64,000 nucleotides of DNA from Archangium sp. (lineage in GTDB: Bacteria; Myxococcota; Myxococcia; Myxococcales; Myxococcaceae). Positions 27,920 to 41,680 of this stretch are shown piece after piece. The notes beneath the pieces are model-generated. The model ran no database searches and had not been told where the DNA came from. It saw nothing but the letters and a program-made list of their open reading frames with translations. Position numbers and translations under genes: made by a program. Position 1 is the first letter of the stretch. Every line of letters begins with the position of its first letter. The stretch is from NCBI GenBank assembly GCA_030681645.1, contig JAUXRX010000017.1, forward strand, positions 310,001-374,000, in the 5' to 3' direction.

Positions 27920-28525
27920 TCAATACGGCTTCTGCCCCAGGTAGTTGCCGGGTGGATCGTAATTGCAGACGAAGAAGAACCAGGCGCCGCTGCCGAGCGG
28001 GTTGCCGGTGGTGCAGCGCTGCTGGGCGCAGCCCAGGCCCACGCTCGAGCGCCAGACGATCTGCGTGTAGTGGCCACAGGCCTTCCCCAGGCGGCAGGTG
28101 TCGGTGGCGTACGTGTAGTCGACCCTCTCGCCTGCCCAGAGCCCCACCACCTCGGCCGGGGTGAACTCGCGCGTGGCGGCGGAGAGGTTCTCGCCCAGCG
28201 TGTTCGGATCGCGGTGCATGAAGTTGCAGCGGGAGGCCCACTCTTCGGCCAGGGCCTGGGCGCTGGGGCTCCACCGCATCGCGGGGAGCGCGGGGCTGGG
28301 CACCGGCATGGCGTTCGCGCGCACCCCGTCGTGCGCGGTGAGCAGGCCCTGCTGGAAGGCGGTCAGCGTGGGCCCGGCGTCGACGACGCCCGCGTCTTCA
28401 CCGGCGTCGAGCGCCGAGGGCGTTCCTTCGCAGGCGGCGAGCAGGATCAGCGCGAGTCCGAAGGCGCCCCTCACCCCGGCGCTCTCCCCGCTCCGCAGGG
28501 AGAGGGAGTCACGTGTGGGGCTCAC
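27920..28525 (-). CDS. CAP (SCP/PR1) domain lipoprotein
   Basis: This protein is about 201 residues from GTG 28525, overlapping the stop of the metallophosphatase gene (GTGA). The lipobox is LLAAC at about residue 31. The CAP domain shows AHDGVRAN, WASRCNFMHRD, GHYTQIVW and CNYDPPGNYLGQKPY, the usual signatures of secreted SCP/PR1 proteins. Roles in this superfamily range from lipid binding to proteolysis, and none can be assigned here. The n-region of its signal peptide (TRDSLSLRSGESAGVRG) is encoded by a family A repeat. Confidence 0.88.
   Translation of the reverse strand: MSPTRDSLSLRSGESAGVRGAFGLALILLAACEGTPSALDAGEDAGVVDAGPTLTAFQQGLLTAHDGVRANAMPVPSPALPAMRWSPSAQALAEEWASRCNFMHRDPNTLGENLSAATREFTPAEVVGLWAGERVDYTYATDTCRLGKACGHYTQIVWRSSVGLGCAQQRCTTGNPLGSGAWFFFVCNYDPPGNYLGQKPY
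28467..28509. repeat. Family A repeat inside the CAP gene start
   Basis: CCCCTCACCCC, then GCTCTCCCC and GGGAGAGGG arms, lies within the first 25 codons of the CAP lipoprotein. It is translated as the signal-peptide n-region. Confidence 0.75.
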
Positions 28526-29523
28526 GGAGTCTTCGGCTTCGCGCCGCGGAGGATCTCGTACGACGCCTTCTTGCCGTCGATGGTGAGCAGCGCGGCCAGC
28601 CCGTAGCTGGTGCTGCCGTCGTTGAGCTTCCACGGCAGCGGGTTGGCCGAGCCCTGGTTCACGAACAGGGCAGGGTGCGGCTTCTTCTGCGGCAGCGACT
28701 TGCCCGAGGCGTCGGTGCCCCGGCCCGCCGCCTCGAGAATGTGGCCGTGAATGCCGAAGCTGATCTTCGCCCTGGCGATGAGCTCGCTCAGGTGCGGATC
28801 GCCCACGTTGTCCGCTCCCGGCACGTAGTCGATCGCCTGCTGGCCCTTCTGCCGCGGCGGCCCGTGGGTGAGCAGCACCACCGTGTCATCCGCGGCGGCC
28901 GCGGCGCGCTCGAGGGCGTCGATGTCCTTCTCCTTGTAGATGCAGCCGCCGGCGAGGTGCAGGTACGCCTTGTCGTGGTACCCGCCCAGGCCGAGCACGT
29001 CGACGCCGTCGCCGTCGTAGCGACGGATGACGTCGAGGTTGAGCAGGTGCGTCGCGCCCGCCTTGCGCTGCTTGAGGACGGCGTAGTTGAGGGCTGCGCC
29101 GCGCTCCATGTTGCCGGCGACGACGAGGAGGGGCCGGTTGGTGGCCTTGCCGAGGTACTCGAGGATCTGATCGAGCGCGTCAGGCTCGGAGCTGCTGTCG
29201 CCGCCGATCACGATCGCGTCGACGTCGGCCTTGTCGAAGGCGGCGATGAACGTGTCGAGCATCGCCTTCGTCTCGGGCTCGAGGTCCTTGATGCCGGCGA
29301 GCAGCCCCAACACCGGCTTCTTGCCGGCGCGCGGCTTGACCCGGCGCACCTTCACCGTGGCGCCCGTGTGCTCGAAGCGCCAGCCCTCGCGTTCCTTCAC
29401 GTCGGCGGGCGTGAAGTGCTCGAACGGGCCGTTGCAATCGAACTGGTAGCGCTCCTCCCAGGCGGAGAAGTCTTCGGCATGGGCGAGGGTGGCGAACAAC
29501 ACCAGGCTGAACAGGAAGCGCAC
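28522..29523 (-). CDS. Secreted calcineurin-like phosphoesterase, degenerate active site
   Basis: This protein of 333 residues starts at GTG 29523 with AGGGA upstream and has a signal peptide (MRFLFSLVLFATLAHA). Fragments of the metallophosphatase signature are visible in order: VIGGDSSSE, VVAGNMERG, LLTHGPPR and GIHGHI. The usual first D-x-H is not evident, and the GNH motif reads GNM, so catalysis is doubtful. It may be a pseudoenzyme or a divergent subfamily. It follows the coiled-coil gene with a 1-nt gap and overlaps the CAP gene by 4 nt. Confidence 0.75.
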   Translation of the reverse strand: MRFLFSLVLFATLAHAEDFSAWEERYQFDCNGPFEHFTPADVKEREGWRFEHTGATVKVRRVKPRAGKKPVLGLLAGIKDLEPETKAMLDTFIAAFDKADVDAIVIGGDSSSEPDALDQILEYLGKATNRPLLVVAGNMERGAALNYAVLKQRKAGATHLLNLDVIRRYDGDGVDVLGLGGYHDKAYLHLAGGCIYKEKDIDALERAAAAADDTVVLLTHGPPRQKGQQAIDYVPGADNVGDPHLSELIARAKISFGIHGHILEAAGRGTDASGKSLPQKKPHPALFVNQGSANPLPWKLNDGSTSYGLAALLTIDGKKASYEILRGAKPKTP

Positions 29524-29524
29524 G

Positions 29525-34407
<4,883 letters not shown>

Positions 34408-34482
34408 AGATACAGAAGCTGCCTGAAGTGGAGCATCGACGCGCACCGATGATGAGGGACACACTGCGCGTCGAGGTTGCCC

Positions 34483-35757
34483 ATGATTCGGAAGACCACT
34501 GGTTCGAAGTCTGCCCCTGCCGCACCCAGCCGGAGATCGAGCGCCTCGACGCAGCCCAAAGCGGCCACGAAGAGCCAGGCGACCGCCTTCAAGCGCGACG
34601 AGCTTTCCACCGGCCGCGGTGGGGCGCTGCGGGCGAACGCGCAGAAGTACCTGGGCGCGCAGATCGGGGTGTCGTCGCCGCGCCCTCCGCCTCCTCAGCG
34701 CACGTCTGAGATCGCGATCGCCCAGGCGAAGGCGTTGTTCGTCAAGACCCCCGGCACCACGGGCGCGATCGGCGGTGCGGTGACGGACTTCCGCGCGGTC
34801 ACCGACAAGAGCCTCTCGGTCGAAGCGCAGGCGCAGCTCGAGAAGAACAAGGCGCTCGAGCAGAAGGCCGTGGCGGCGCTGAGCAAGGCCGATCAGCAGC
34901 GCTACACCGACGTGCAGACGAAGCTGGTCGATCCGACCGCGAAGCTGGCGATGCAGACGATGCTGCTCGAGGGCCGGCTGCCCGGTGAGAAGGACCTGCG
35001 CGACGGCAAGACGCTCCTGCAGCAGCTCGATGGGCTCTCGAAGCAGAAGTTCGCGCCTGAGCTGGCGGGAGCGGACCAGATCCTCGAGCAGACGGTGAAG
35101 GAGGTCTTCATTCCCGCGGCCATCGGCCAGGGCGTCAAGAACACGTGCGGTGCGACCTCTGCGGGCGCGGCGCTCGCTGTGGAGAACCCGGCCGAGTACG
35201 TGCGGCTCATCGCCGGCCTCGCGTCGCCAGAAGGAACGGTGGTGATGGCCAACGGAGACTCGCTGGTGCGCGAGCCCGGAACGCTCAGCGCCGACCCTGC
35301 CGGGGTCGATCGATCGGTGACGCAGCGGCTCTTCGGGCCCGCCGCGATGGAGTACGCCAACGGATCCCTGGACTACGACAACGAGCGCGACATCAGCATG
35401 ATCCTCGTGGGCGGGATGACCGCCGGCATGGAAGAGCATCTGCTGGAGGGCCTCCTCAATCGCGACTTCACGAGCCGCTTCGACCCGCTCGACCCCAAAG
35501 GGCTCGCCGAGCAGGCGATCGAGGCGATCGACTCGGGCGAATCACCGGTGGCGGTCACGATGGGCTGGCCCAACATCCTCAAGAACCACATCCTCATGAT
35601 CGATCGGGTCGAGCGCACCGACGAAGGCACCTTCGTGGTCGTTCGCAATCCGTGGGGCCAGGAAGAGCGGCTGCCGTACGACACGTTCAAGGAGCACCTC
35701 AACGGGGTGGTCATCCCGACTGAGCAAGTCGTGCCGCCGTCCGGCAATTGGGCGTGA
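34483..35757 (+). CDS. Papain-like cysteine protease domain protein
   Basis: This protein of 424 residues starts at ATG 34483, with GAGG 6 nt upstream. Residues 1-75 are Ser/Thr/Lys/Pro-rich and look disordered, with no classical signal peptide. The C-terminal half shows a papain-type tetrad in order: Q216 and C222 (QGVKNTCGATS, six residues apart as in papain), H369 (KNHILMIDRVE) and N389 (VVRNPWGQEE, as in calpains). No known family name is evident. It is overlapped by a small antitoxin-like gene. It could be an exported effector or an intracellular protease; the function is unproven. Confidence 0.75.
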   Translation: MIRKTTGSKSAPAAPSRRSSASTQPKAATKSQATAFKRDELSTGRGGALRANAQKYLGAQIGVSSPRPPPPQRTSEIAIAQAKALFVKTPGTTGAIGGAVTDFRAVTDKSLSVEAQAQLEKNKALEQKAVAALSKADQQRYTDVQTKLVDPTAKLAMQTMLLEGRLPGEKDLRDGKTLLQQLDGLSKQKFAPELAGADQILEQTVKEVFIPAAIGQGVKNTCGATSAGAALAVENPAEYVRLIAGLASPEGTVVMANGDSLVREPGTLSADPAGVDRSVTQRLFGPAAMEYANGSLDYDNERDISMILVGGMTAGMEEHLLEGLLNRDFTSRFDPLDPKGLAEQAIEAIDSGESPVAVTMGWPNILKNHILMIDRVERTDEGTFVVVRNPWGQEERLPYDTFKEHLNGVVIPTEQVVPPSGNWA

Positions 35758-35759
35758 CC

Positions 35760-35936
35760 ATGTCGGCTCACCGGATTGCGAGGCTGAAGGCGCCGGAAGA
35801 GCAGGGATCGGCCGAGGCCATGCGGCGCTCGTTGGCGATGATGAAGCTCGTTGCTCAGGGCGCGCGTCAGCTGGAGAAGGGAAAGGCCATCTCTCACGAC
35901 GAGGTCTTCAGAAGGCTCCGCAAGCGGCTCAGATAA
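35760..35936 (+). CDS. Small antitoxin-like protein
   Basis: This protein is 58 residues from ATG 35760; GTG 35754 would overlap the protease stop as GTGA and is also plausible. The sequence is helical and basic, ending in LEKGKAISHDEVFRRLRKRL. This matches the C-terminal pattern of many small type II antitoxins and addiction-module components (G-x-x-x-S/P-H-x-E-V). No RelE/ParE-type toxin is adjacent; the only partner is the cysteine protease gene. It may regulate or neutralise that protein, or be an orphan. The call is by motif only. Confidence 0.6.
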   Translation: MSAHRIARLKAPEEQGSAEAMRRSLAMMKLVAQGARQLEKGKAISHDEVFRRLRKRLR

Positions 35937-35940
35937 ACGG

Positions 35941-37617
35941 TCACTGCACGAGTTCGGGTGTGGCCATAGCGAGATTTCCTGTCTCGTCGAGCACGACGTC
36001 GCCCCCTTTGCAGGGCAGGAAGAGGCGGCCGTTCTCGAGAACGAACGAGCCCTCAGGAACGCCGGGCAGAATGCGCCACTCGGTTGCGTGCGGTGTACTG
36101 TCTGCTGCGAACTCGACGCGGAATACGGCGCCCTCGTTGATGCCCAGGTGTGCGAGACCCGTAACTACAATCAAGCGTCCGCCGAGCCGGTGAATGCCGA
36201 CGATGTTCTCTTCTAGCAGCGGACGCTGTTTGCCGCCGGAACTCCAGACCAGCTCGCCCCCCCACTCACCGCGATTGGTGCCGAGAAGAAAGCCTCCATC
36301 CAGAGCCAAGGCGACACTGGGGGGACCAACCACGCTCTCGGTCAGGGGGCCGCGCTCACTCCAACTCCTCACCGCGCCCGTCACGCGAAGCGCTGCGCGC
36401 TGCCTCTCACTGAGTTCCTCAGTTCGCGCGGCTGCGCGAGGCACGGGATGTACCCTCCATGGTGACCCGTCAGGCACTTCCCATTTTCGCTGCTGAGAAA
36501 GCACCACCCCGGACTCGAGGGCCTTCCCGGCCGCGTCAATGCACTCGGCTGTAGGTGGATACCAAGCGGTCCGGGCTGCTGCCCGAAGCGCCGACAGCTT
36601 TGAGTTCGCCTTCAGCGTGACGAGCGACCGCGCCGCAGCGCATGGGATTTGCCAATCGGTGTCGTCAGTGAGCGCCAACTCCAGCCTGGCGATTGATGGG
36701 TCGCCGCCAATGGCGCCGAGTGCCTTGACGGCTTCGAGCCGAATGTTCGCCGTTGGATGGTCGGTGAGGGAGAGGACCGCTGGCTCGGCGATTCGGGCTG
36801 ATTGCCCAGCGGCGACGAGCGCGGCAACGTACTCGGGCTGCTTGGCGAGCCGGCGCATGATGATCCTGACCCCTTCAGGGGTACCGAGCGTCACCTGGAG
36901 CAGGCTCGTGTTCTTGTCGAGCTGAAGGGCTTTGCTCGCCGTTACCGCACCGTCGACGGCGACCCGCTCACTCGCAGAGAGGGGAGGGACGCACCCAAGC
37001 AACCACAGGGCGGCTTTCCGGTTGGCGACGGGCCGCATCTCGCTCGCGAGAGTCACGAGGAGTTCGGCCCCCACGTTCGTTCCACCTGCACCCAATTCAC
37101 GAACGCCGCCGCACGCAGACGCTGCGAAGTGATCACGTACGGGGGCGTCACGGTTGAGCGGTTGGAGAAGAGCCTGGACTCCCGCGGGCCCGAACTGGCC
37201 GAGGTGCCAGGCAAGGGCTTCATTTCCCTGCGGTGCCCGCTCGAACTCGCCCGCCAGAAACGAAATGGCCTTTGGTGTACGGATAGAGGCGATCGCGCCG
37301 ACCACCCACCGGTTGCCACCCCTGTAGGCAGCGATCAGTGCCGGGAGTTCGCGTTCGGTCAGTCCAGGGAGTCCCTCGAGGACACTGCCGAAGAACCGCC
37401 GCACGACGGGATTGGGGTCTTTCAGGTGCGGAAGAGCCATCGAAATGGCCTGCTCTCCGAACGTGACAATGGCTTCGCGGTTCCGCAGGAGTTCCTGAGG
37501 CAGCCCGCCGTTGTCTGCCATCCGCCCCGCGGTGGCGCGGCTTTCCCGTACGAGGCGCTCCAGTTCGACAGGAGGGGACCCGGCCAGGAGAAAGGAAAGA
37601 AGAAGGAGTCCCACCAT
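35941..37617 (-). CDS. Secreted HEAT-repeat-like protein
   Basis: This protein of 558 residues has a signal peptide (MVGLLLLSFLLAG). Residues 30-370 contain alpha-helical HEAT-like repeats, for example HLKDPNPVVRRFFGSVLEGL and DHPTANIRLEAVKALGAIGG. The C-terminal part is strand-rich (VALALDGGFLLGTNRGEWGGELVW and FVLENGRLFLPCKGGDVVLDETG) and may be a small beta-propeller fragment. The base composition looks less GC-extreme than in its neighbours. It ends 4 bp from the antitoxin-like gene in convergent orientation. The function is unknown. Confidence 0.8.
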   Translation of the reverse strand: MVGLLLLSFLLAGSPPVELERLVRESRATAGRMADNGGLPQELLRNREAIVTFGEQAISMALPHLKDPNPVVRRFFGSVLEGLPGLTERELPALIAAYRGGNRWVVGAIASIRTPKAISFLAGEFERAPQGNEALAWHLGQFGPAGVQALLQPLNRDAPVRDHFAASACGGVRELGAGGTNVGAELLVTLASEMRPVANRKAALWLLGCVPPLSASERVAVDGAVTASKALQLDKNTSLLQVTLGTPEGVRIIMRRLAKQPEYVAALVAAGQSARIAEPAVLSLTDHPTANIRLEAVKALGAIGGDPSIARLELALTDDTDWQIPCAAARSLVTLKANSKLSALRAAARTAWYPPTAECIDAAGKALESGVVLSQQRKWEVPDGSPWRVHPVPRAAARTEELSERQRAALRVTGAVRSWSERGPLTESVVGPPSVALALDGGFLLGTNRGEWGGELVWSSGGKQRPLLEENIVGIHRLGGRLIVVTGLAHLGINEGAVFRVEFAADSTPHATEWRILPGVPEGSFVLENGRLFLPCKGGDVVLDETGNLAMATPELVQ

Positions 37618-37649
37618 GACGCGCCTCTTGGTTTCAGTCTTGCACGGCC

Positions 37650-38876
37650 TCAGCCGAAGAGCGCCCGCTCGGCCAGCAGCGTGGCGAGCCCGATCACCAG
37701 CGAGAGCAGCGTCGCCGGCGCGCCCACGCGGAAGTACTGCCAGAAGGTCACCTTGATGGTGTCCTTCGCGCCCTCGAAGACGATCAGGTTCGCTACCGAG
37801 CCGATCAACGTGAGGTTGCCCGCGAGCGTCGAGGCCAGCGCCAGCACCTGCCAGCCCAGCAGGGGGTCCGTCATCCCCGGCACCCACACCCGCGCCAGCA
37901 TCACGAAGGGCACGTTCGAGAACAGGTTCGAGGCGAGCAGGGTGAGCGCGGTGAAGCCGAACGACTCGCGAATCGGCCCGCCCACCATCAGGGGCGCGAA
38001 GAGCTCGCGCATCGCCAGCGCCCAGCCGTCCTCGTTGACCCCGTGCACCACGATGAAGAGGCACGCGAAGAACAGCAGCAGGCCCAGGTCGATCTTCTTG
38101 TACTGGGGCTCGGGGTCGATGCCGGCCACCACCATCACCGCGGTCGCCCCCACCAGCGCGCTCCACGACAGCGGCAGCCCCGCGAAGAACGCCACGAGGA
38201 TCCCCGCGACCGCGATGCTGCAGATCACCATCAGGCGGCGATCGACGGGCGGCGGTGGGCCTTCGGGGTGAATCGAGCGGTGCGGCAGTTCCTTGCGGAA
38301 CATGAACAGCAGCACGCCCAGCACCACCAACAGCGAGAGCAGCGCGGGCAGCGCCATGTACGCGATGAACTGCGCGTAGGGGATCTTCGAGGCCACCCCG
38401 ATGATCATGTTCTGCGGGTTGCCGGTGAACGTCGCCACCGACCCCGCGTTCGACGCCATGCACAGCCCCAGCAGGTAGGGCAGCGGAGGCAGGTCGGCGC
38501 TCTTCACCAGCATCAACACCAACGGCGTGAGCATCAGGCACACCGTGTCGTTGACCAGGAACGCCGAGAGCAGCCCGCTGATCATCACCAGCGCGAAGAG
38601 CAGCCCTCGCGGCGTCTTCGAGTGCACCAGCACGTAATACGCGGTGGCCCTGAAGAAGGCGGCCCGGGTGAGGTACGCCGCGAGCAGCATCATGCCCAGC
38701 AGCAGCACCAGGGTGTCGACGTCGACGGCGGCCGCCACCTCCGAGGGCTTGATGATCCCCAGGCCCACCATCGCGGCAGCACCGACCAGCGCCGCGCCGG
38801 TGCGGTCGAGCTTGATCCACGGGAGCTTGAAGCCAGCGAGGAAGACGTAGGTCAGCAGGAAGACAGCAAGAGCCAA
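37650..38876 (-). CDS. ArsB/NhaD-SLC13 superfamily anion transporter
   Basis: This 408-residue integral membrane protein has about 10-12 hydrophobic segments. Superfamily landmarks are FLVNDTVCLMLTPLVL, TGNPQNMIIG, NLFSNVPFVML and the repeated LAGNLTLIGSVANLIV, which form the two pseudo-symmetric ion-binding loops. The substrate (arsenite, Na+/H+, sulphate or dicarboxylate) cannot be told. The start is TTG 38876, with AAGGGG 6 nt upstream, 3 bp after the Ku stop, so it is probably cotranscribed with ku. Confidence 0.9.
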   Translation of the reverse strand: MALAVFLLTYVFLAGFKLPWIKLDRTGAALVGAAAMVGLGIIKPSEVAAAVDVDTLVLLLGMMLLAAYLTRAAFFRATAYYVLVHSKTPRGLLFALVMISGLLSAFLVNDTVCLMLTPLVLMLVKSADLPPLPYLLGLCMASNAGSVATFTGNPQNMIIGVASKIPYAQFIAYMALPALLSLLVVLGVLLFMFRKELPHRSIHPEGPPPPVDRRLMVICSIAVAGILVAFFAGLPLSWSALVGATAVMVVAGIDPEPQYKKIDLGLLLFFACLFIVVHGVNEDGWALAMRELFAPLMVGGPIRESFGFTALTLLASNLFSNVPFVMLARVWVPGMTDPLLGWQVLALASTLAGNLTLIGSVANLIVFEGAKDTIKVTFWQYFRVGAPATLLSLVIGLATLLAERALFG

Positions 38877-38879
38877 CGG

Positions 38880-39767
38880 CTACCCCTTGCTCTTCTTCTT
38901 CTTCCCACCTTCGGCCGCGGCCTCGGTGCCTGCAGCGTGCTTGGGCGGCTTGCGCTCGGTCTCAGCGGAAGCCGCAGGGGCCGGAGCGGTCGCGCTTCCA
39001 CGGGCGAGCGAGGCCTTCAGGGCCTCCATCAGGTCGACGACCTTCGCCACCGGAGCAGGTTGCGGCGTGAGATCCACCGCCTCGCCCTTGATCTTCTTGT
39101 CGAGCATGTCGCGCAGCCGCTCGCGGTACTCGTCCTTGTACTGGGTGATGTCGAAGGCCGGCTTCGCCATCGCGGTGATGAACTGCTTGGCGAGCCCCAG
39201 CTCGGCGTCGGTCACCGTCGCGTCGGGAATCGGGATGTCGCCGAGCGTCTTCACCTCGTCGGCGTAGCGCAGCTGCTGCATCACGATCGCGCCCTTGAGC
39301 GGGCGGAACACCACCAGCTGCTGGCGGCCGCGCGCGATGTACTTGGCCACGGCCGCGTAGCGCGCGTCGGTCAACGCCGCGGCGAGCAGCTTGTACGCCC
39401 GCTCGGCGCCCTTGTCGGGCCCCAGGTAGTAGCCGCTCTCGAAGTAGAGCGGGTCGACGCTGTCGAGCGGGACGAACTCGGTGATGTCCATCGAGCGCGA
39501 GGTGGCCAGCTCGAGCGCGTCGAGCTCTTCCTCGTTGATGATCAGGTACTGGTCCTTGGCGTACTCGTAGCCCTTCACGATCTTCTCGCGGGGGACGATC
39601 TCGCCGGTCTCCGGGTCGTACATCTGCTGCTTGAGCCGGGTCTTCTTGTCGGCGTGCAGTTGGTTGAACGAGATCTTCTCGGTGGTGTTGTTCGCGGAGA
39701 ACACCTTCACCGGGATATTGACCAGCCCGAAGCTGATCGTTCCAGAACCCATCGCTCTAGCGGCCAT
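38880..39767 (-). CDS. ku: Ku protein, non-homologous end joining
   Basis: This 295-residue bacterial Ku begins with the hallmark GTISFGLVNIPVKVFSA and continues with the core (KGYEYAKDQYLIINEEELDAL, ITEFVPLDSVDPLYF). It binds DNA ends as a homodimer ring and recruits LigD. The C-terminal tail is long, Lys-rich and disordered (ending KKKKSKG), as in Ku proteins that bind DNA and LigD through an extended basic tail. It is divergent from ligD with only 35 bp between starts, so the two must share control elements. Confidence 0.97.
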   Translation of the reverse strand: MAARAMGSGTISFGLVNIPVKVFSANNTTEKISFNQLHADKKTRLKQQMYDPETGEIVPREKIVKGYEYAKDQYLIINEEELDALELATSRSMDITEFVPLDSVDPLYFESGYYLGPDKGAERAYKLLAAALTDARYAAVAKYIARGRQQLVVFRPLKGAIVMQQLRYADEVKTLGDIPIPDATVTDAELGLAKQFITAMAKPAFDITQYKDEYRERLRDMLDKKIKGEAVDLTPQPAPVAKVVDLMEALKASLARGSATAPAPAASAETERKPPKHAAGTEAAAEGGKKKKSKG

Positions 39768-39802
39768 GGCTGTTACCGTACCTCCAACTCGCGCAATCGA
39801 AA

Positions 39803-41638
39803 ATGAATGCTGACGATGTCGTCCTCCAACTCGCCGAAGCCCGTCCGACCGCCTTCACGAAGGATGGCTGGGGCTTCGAGCTCAAGCTCGACGGTTTCCG
39901 GCTGCTGGCCGAGCGGGTGGGCGGCAAGGTGCGGTTGGTGCTGCGCCGTGGGCGCGAGGCGACGCGCCAGTTCCCGGAGATCGTGACCGAGCTGGAGAAG
40001 ATCCCCGGCGGCGACTTCATCCTCGACGGCGAGCTGGTGATCCAGGACGAAGAGGGCCGGCCCATCTTCCAGCGGCTGCTGACCCGCGGCACGCTCACCG
40101 GCCAGCGCGAGATCGACCTGGGCATGCGGGCGAACCCCGCCGTGTTCTTCACCTTCGACCTGCTGATGGACGAGGGCGTCGATCTCCGCCCCCTCCCACT
40201 GCGCGAGCGGAAGGCCCGGCTGATGAAGCGGGTCCCGAAGCTCGAACGCGTGCTGCCCGTCGAGCACGTCGAGCGGGAAGGGGAGGCGCTGCTCGAGGCC
40301 GTGCGCGCCAAGCAGCTCGAGGGCATCGTGGGCAAGGACCTCTCGGCCCCGTATCGCGGCGGGCGCAACCCCACCTGGCAGAAGATCGCGCTCAAGCACG
40401 TCGCCGACTTCGCGGTGATTGGGTACGCCGACGACTTCAACGCGCTGTACCTGGCCACGTGGGATGGGCTGCAGTTCGTCTTCGCAGGCAAGGTGGGCTC
40501 GGGGATCACCCCGAAGATCAGCGAGCTGATCCGCCCGCTGCTCGAGGCCACCACCCTCAAGTCGCCGCCCTGCATCGGCGAGGTGCCGAAGGAGAAGGAG
40601 GCCCGCTGGTGCACGCCCAACCTGGTGGTCGAGGTGCGCTTCAAGAACTGGCCCGACGGCCTCTCGATTCGCGAGCCCGCGTTCCTGCGGTTTCGTGAGG
40701 ACAAGCTGCCCACCGAGTGCCCCACGCCGAACTTCGGCCACGCGCCCGCTCCGGCCCAGGCAGCGCAGGCTCCGAAGATCTCGAACTCCGACAAGGTGCT
40801 CTTCCCCGATGACGGCATCACCAAGGGCGAGCTCGTCGAGTACTACCGGCAGGTCTCGAAGTGGCTGTTGCCGTACCTCGTCGACCGGCCGCTGATGCTC
40901 ACGCGCTACCCCGACGGCATCCGCGGGAAGAGCTTCTTCCAGAAGGGCGCCCCGGCGAAGTCGCCAGACTTCGTGCGCACCATTCCCGTTCGCAACGAGG
41001 AAGAGCAGCGCGACATCGATCAGATCGTCTGCGACGACCTGCGCACGCTCGAGTGGTGCGCGAACCTGGCCACGCTGCCGCTGCACATTCCGGCGTCGCG
41101 GGTCGGCTCGATGGACAAGGCCGACTGGGCGGTGATCGACTTCGATCCCAAGGGCGCGCCGTTCGAAGACGTGATGACGCTCGCCAACGCGCTGCACGAG
41201 CGGTGCGAGCGGGCGGGGCTACCGACGTTCGTGAAGACCAGCGGGGCGAACGGCATGCACGTGCTCATTCCGCTCGCGGGGCAGCTGGATCACGCGGGGG
41301 CGCGGCAGTTGGCGGAGTTGTTGTCTCAGTTGCTCGTCGCGGACTTCCCGAAGATCGCCACGCTCGAGCGCGCCATTCCGAAGCGGCAGGGCAGGGTGTA
41401 CGTCGACGCGCTGCAGAACGGCCAGGGCAAGTTGATGGCGTCTCCGTTCTGCGTGCGCGCGCTACCCGGTGCTCCGGTGGCCATGCCGCTCGAGTGGAGT
41501 GAGGTCGTTCCGGGGCTGACGGCACGCACCTTCACCATGAAGAACGCCATCGCCCGGCTCGAGGCGAAGGGCGACCCGATGGCTCCGGTGTTGAGCCTGA
41601 AGGTCGACCTCGGGGCTGCGCTGGCGAAGCTCGGGTGA
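39803..41638 (+). CDS. ligD: ATP-dependent DNA ligase LigD (ligase-polymerase, no nuclease domain)
   Basis: This 611-residue protein has an N-terminal ATP-dependent ligase domain (AMP-accepting K28 in ELKLDGFR, then FILDGELVIQ, LEGIVGKD and WQKIALKH). A C-terminal AEP-type primase/polymerase domain follows from about residue 325 (SNSDKVLFPDDGITKGELVEYY, GANGMHVLIPL). The order is LIG-POL and there is no phosphoesterase domain, unlike mycobacterial POL-PE-LIG. It seals and fills double-strand breaks with the divergent Ku. The ATG lies 35 bp from the ku start. Confidence 0.95.
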   Translation: MNADDVVLQLAEARPTAFTKDGWGFELKLDGFRLLAERVGGKVRLVLRRGREATRQFPEIVTELEKIPGGDFILDGELVIQDEEGRPIFQRLLTRGTLTGQREIDLGMRANPAVFFTFDLLMDEGVDLRPLPLRERKARLMKRVPKLERVLPVEHVEREGEALLEAVRAKQLEGIVGKDLSAPYRGGRNPTWQKIALKHVADFAVIGYADDFNALYLATWDGLQFVFAGKVGSGITPKISELIRPLLEATTLKSPPCIGEVPKEKEARWCTPNLVVEVRFKNWPDGLSIREPAFLRFREDKLPTECPTPNFGHAPAPAQAAQAPKISNSDKVLFPDDGITKGELVEYYRQVSKWLLPYLVDRPLMLTRYPDGIRGKSFFQKGAPAKSPDFVRTIPVRNEEEQRDIDQIVCDDLRTLEWCANLATLPLHIPASRVGSMDKADWAVIDFDPKGAPFEDVMTLANALHERCERAGLPTFVKTSGANGMHVLIPLAGQLDHAGARQLAELLSQLLVADFPKIATLERAIPKRQGRVYVDALQNGQGKLMASPFCVRALPGAPVAMPLEWSEVVPGLTARTFTMKNAIARLEAKGDPMAPVLSLKVDLGAALAKLG

Positions 41639-41646
41639 GTTGGTTT

Positions 41647-41673
41647 GCCCTCTCCCCCTCCGGGAGAGGGAGG
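41647..41673. repeat. Short family A repeat between convergent genes
   Basis: CCCTCTCCC and GGGAGAGGG arms with a very short loop lie between ligD and tcdA. The leading CCCCTCACCCC part is missing. It probably forms a terminator hairpin for both genes. Confidence 0.75.
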
Positions 41674-41680
41674 CGCTTGC

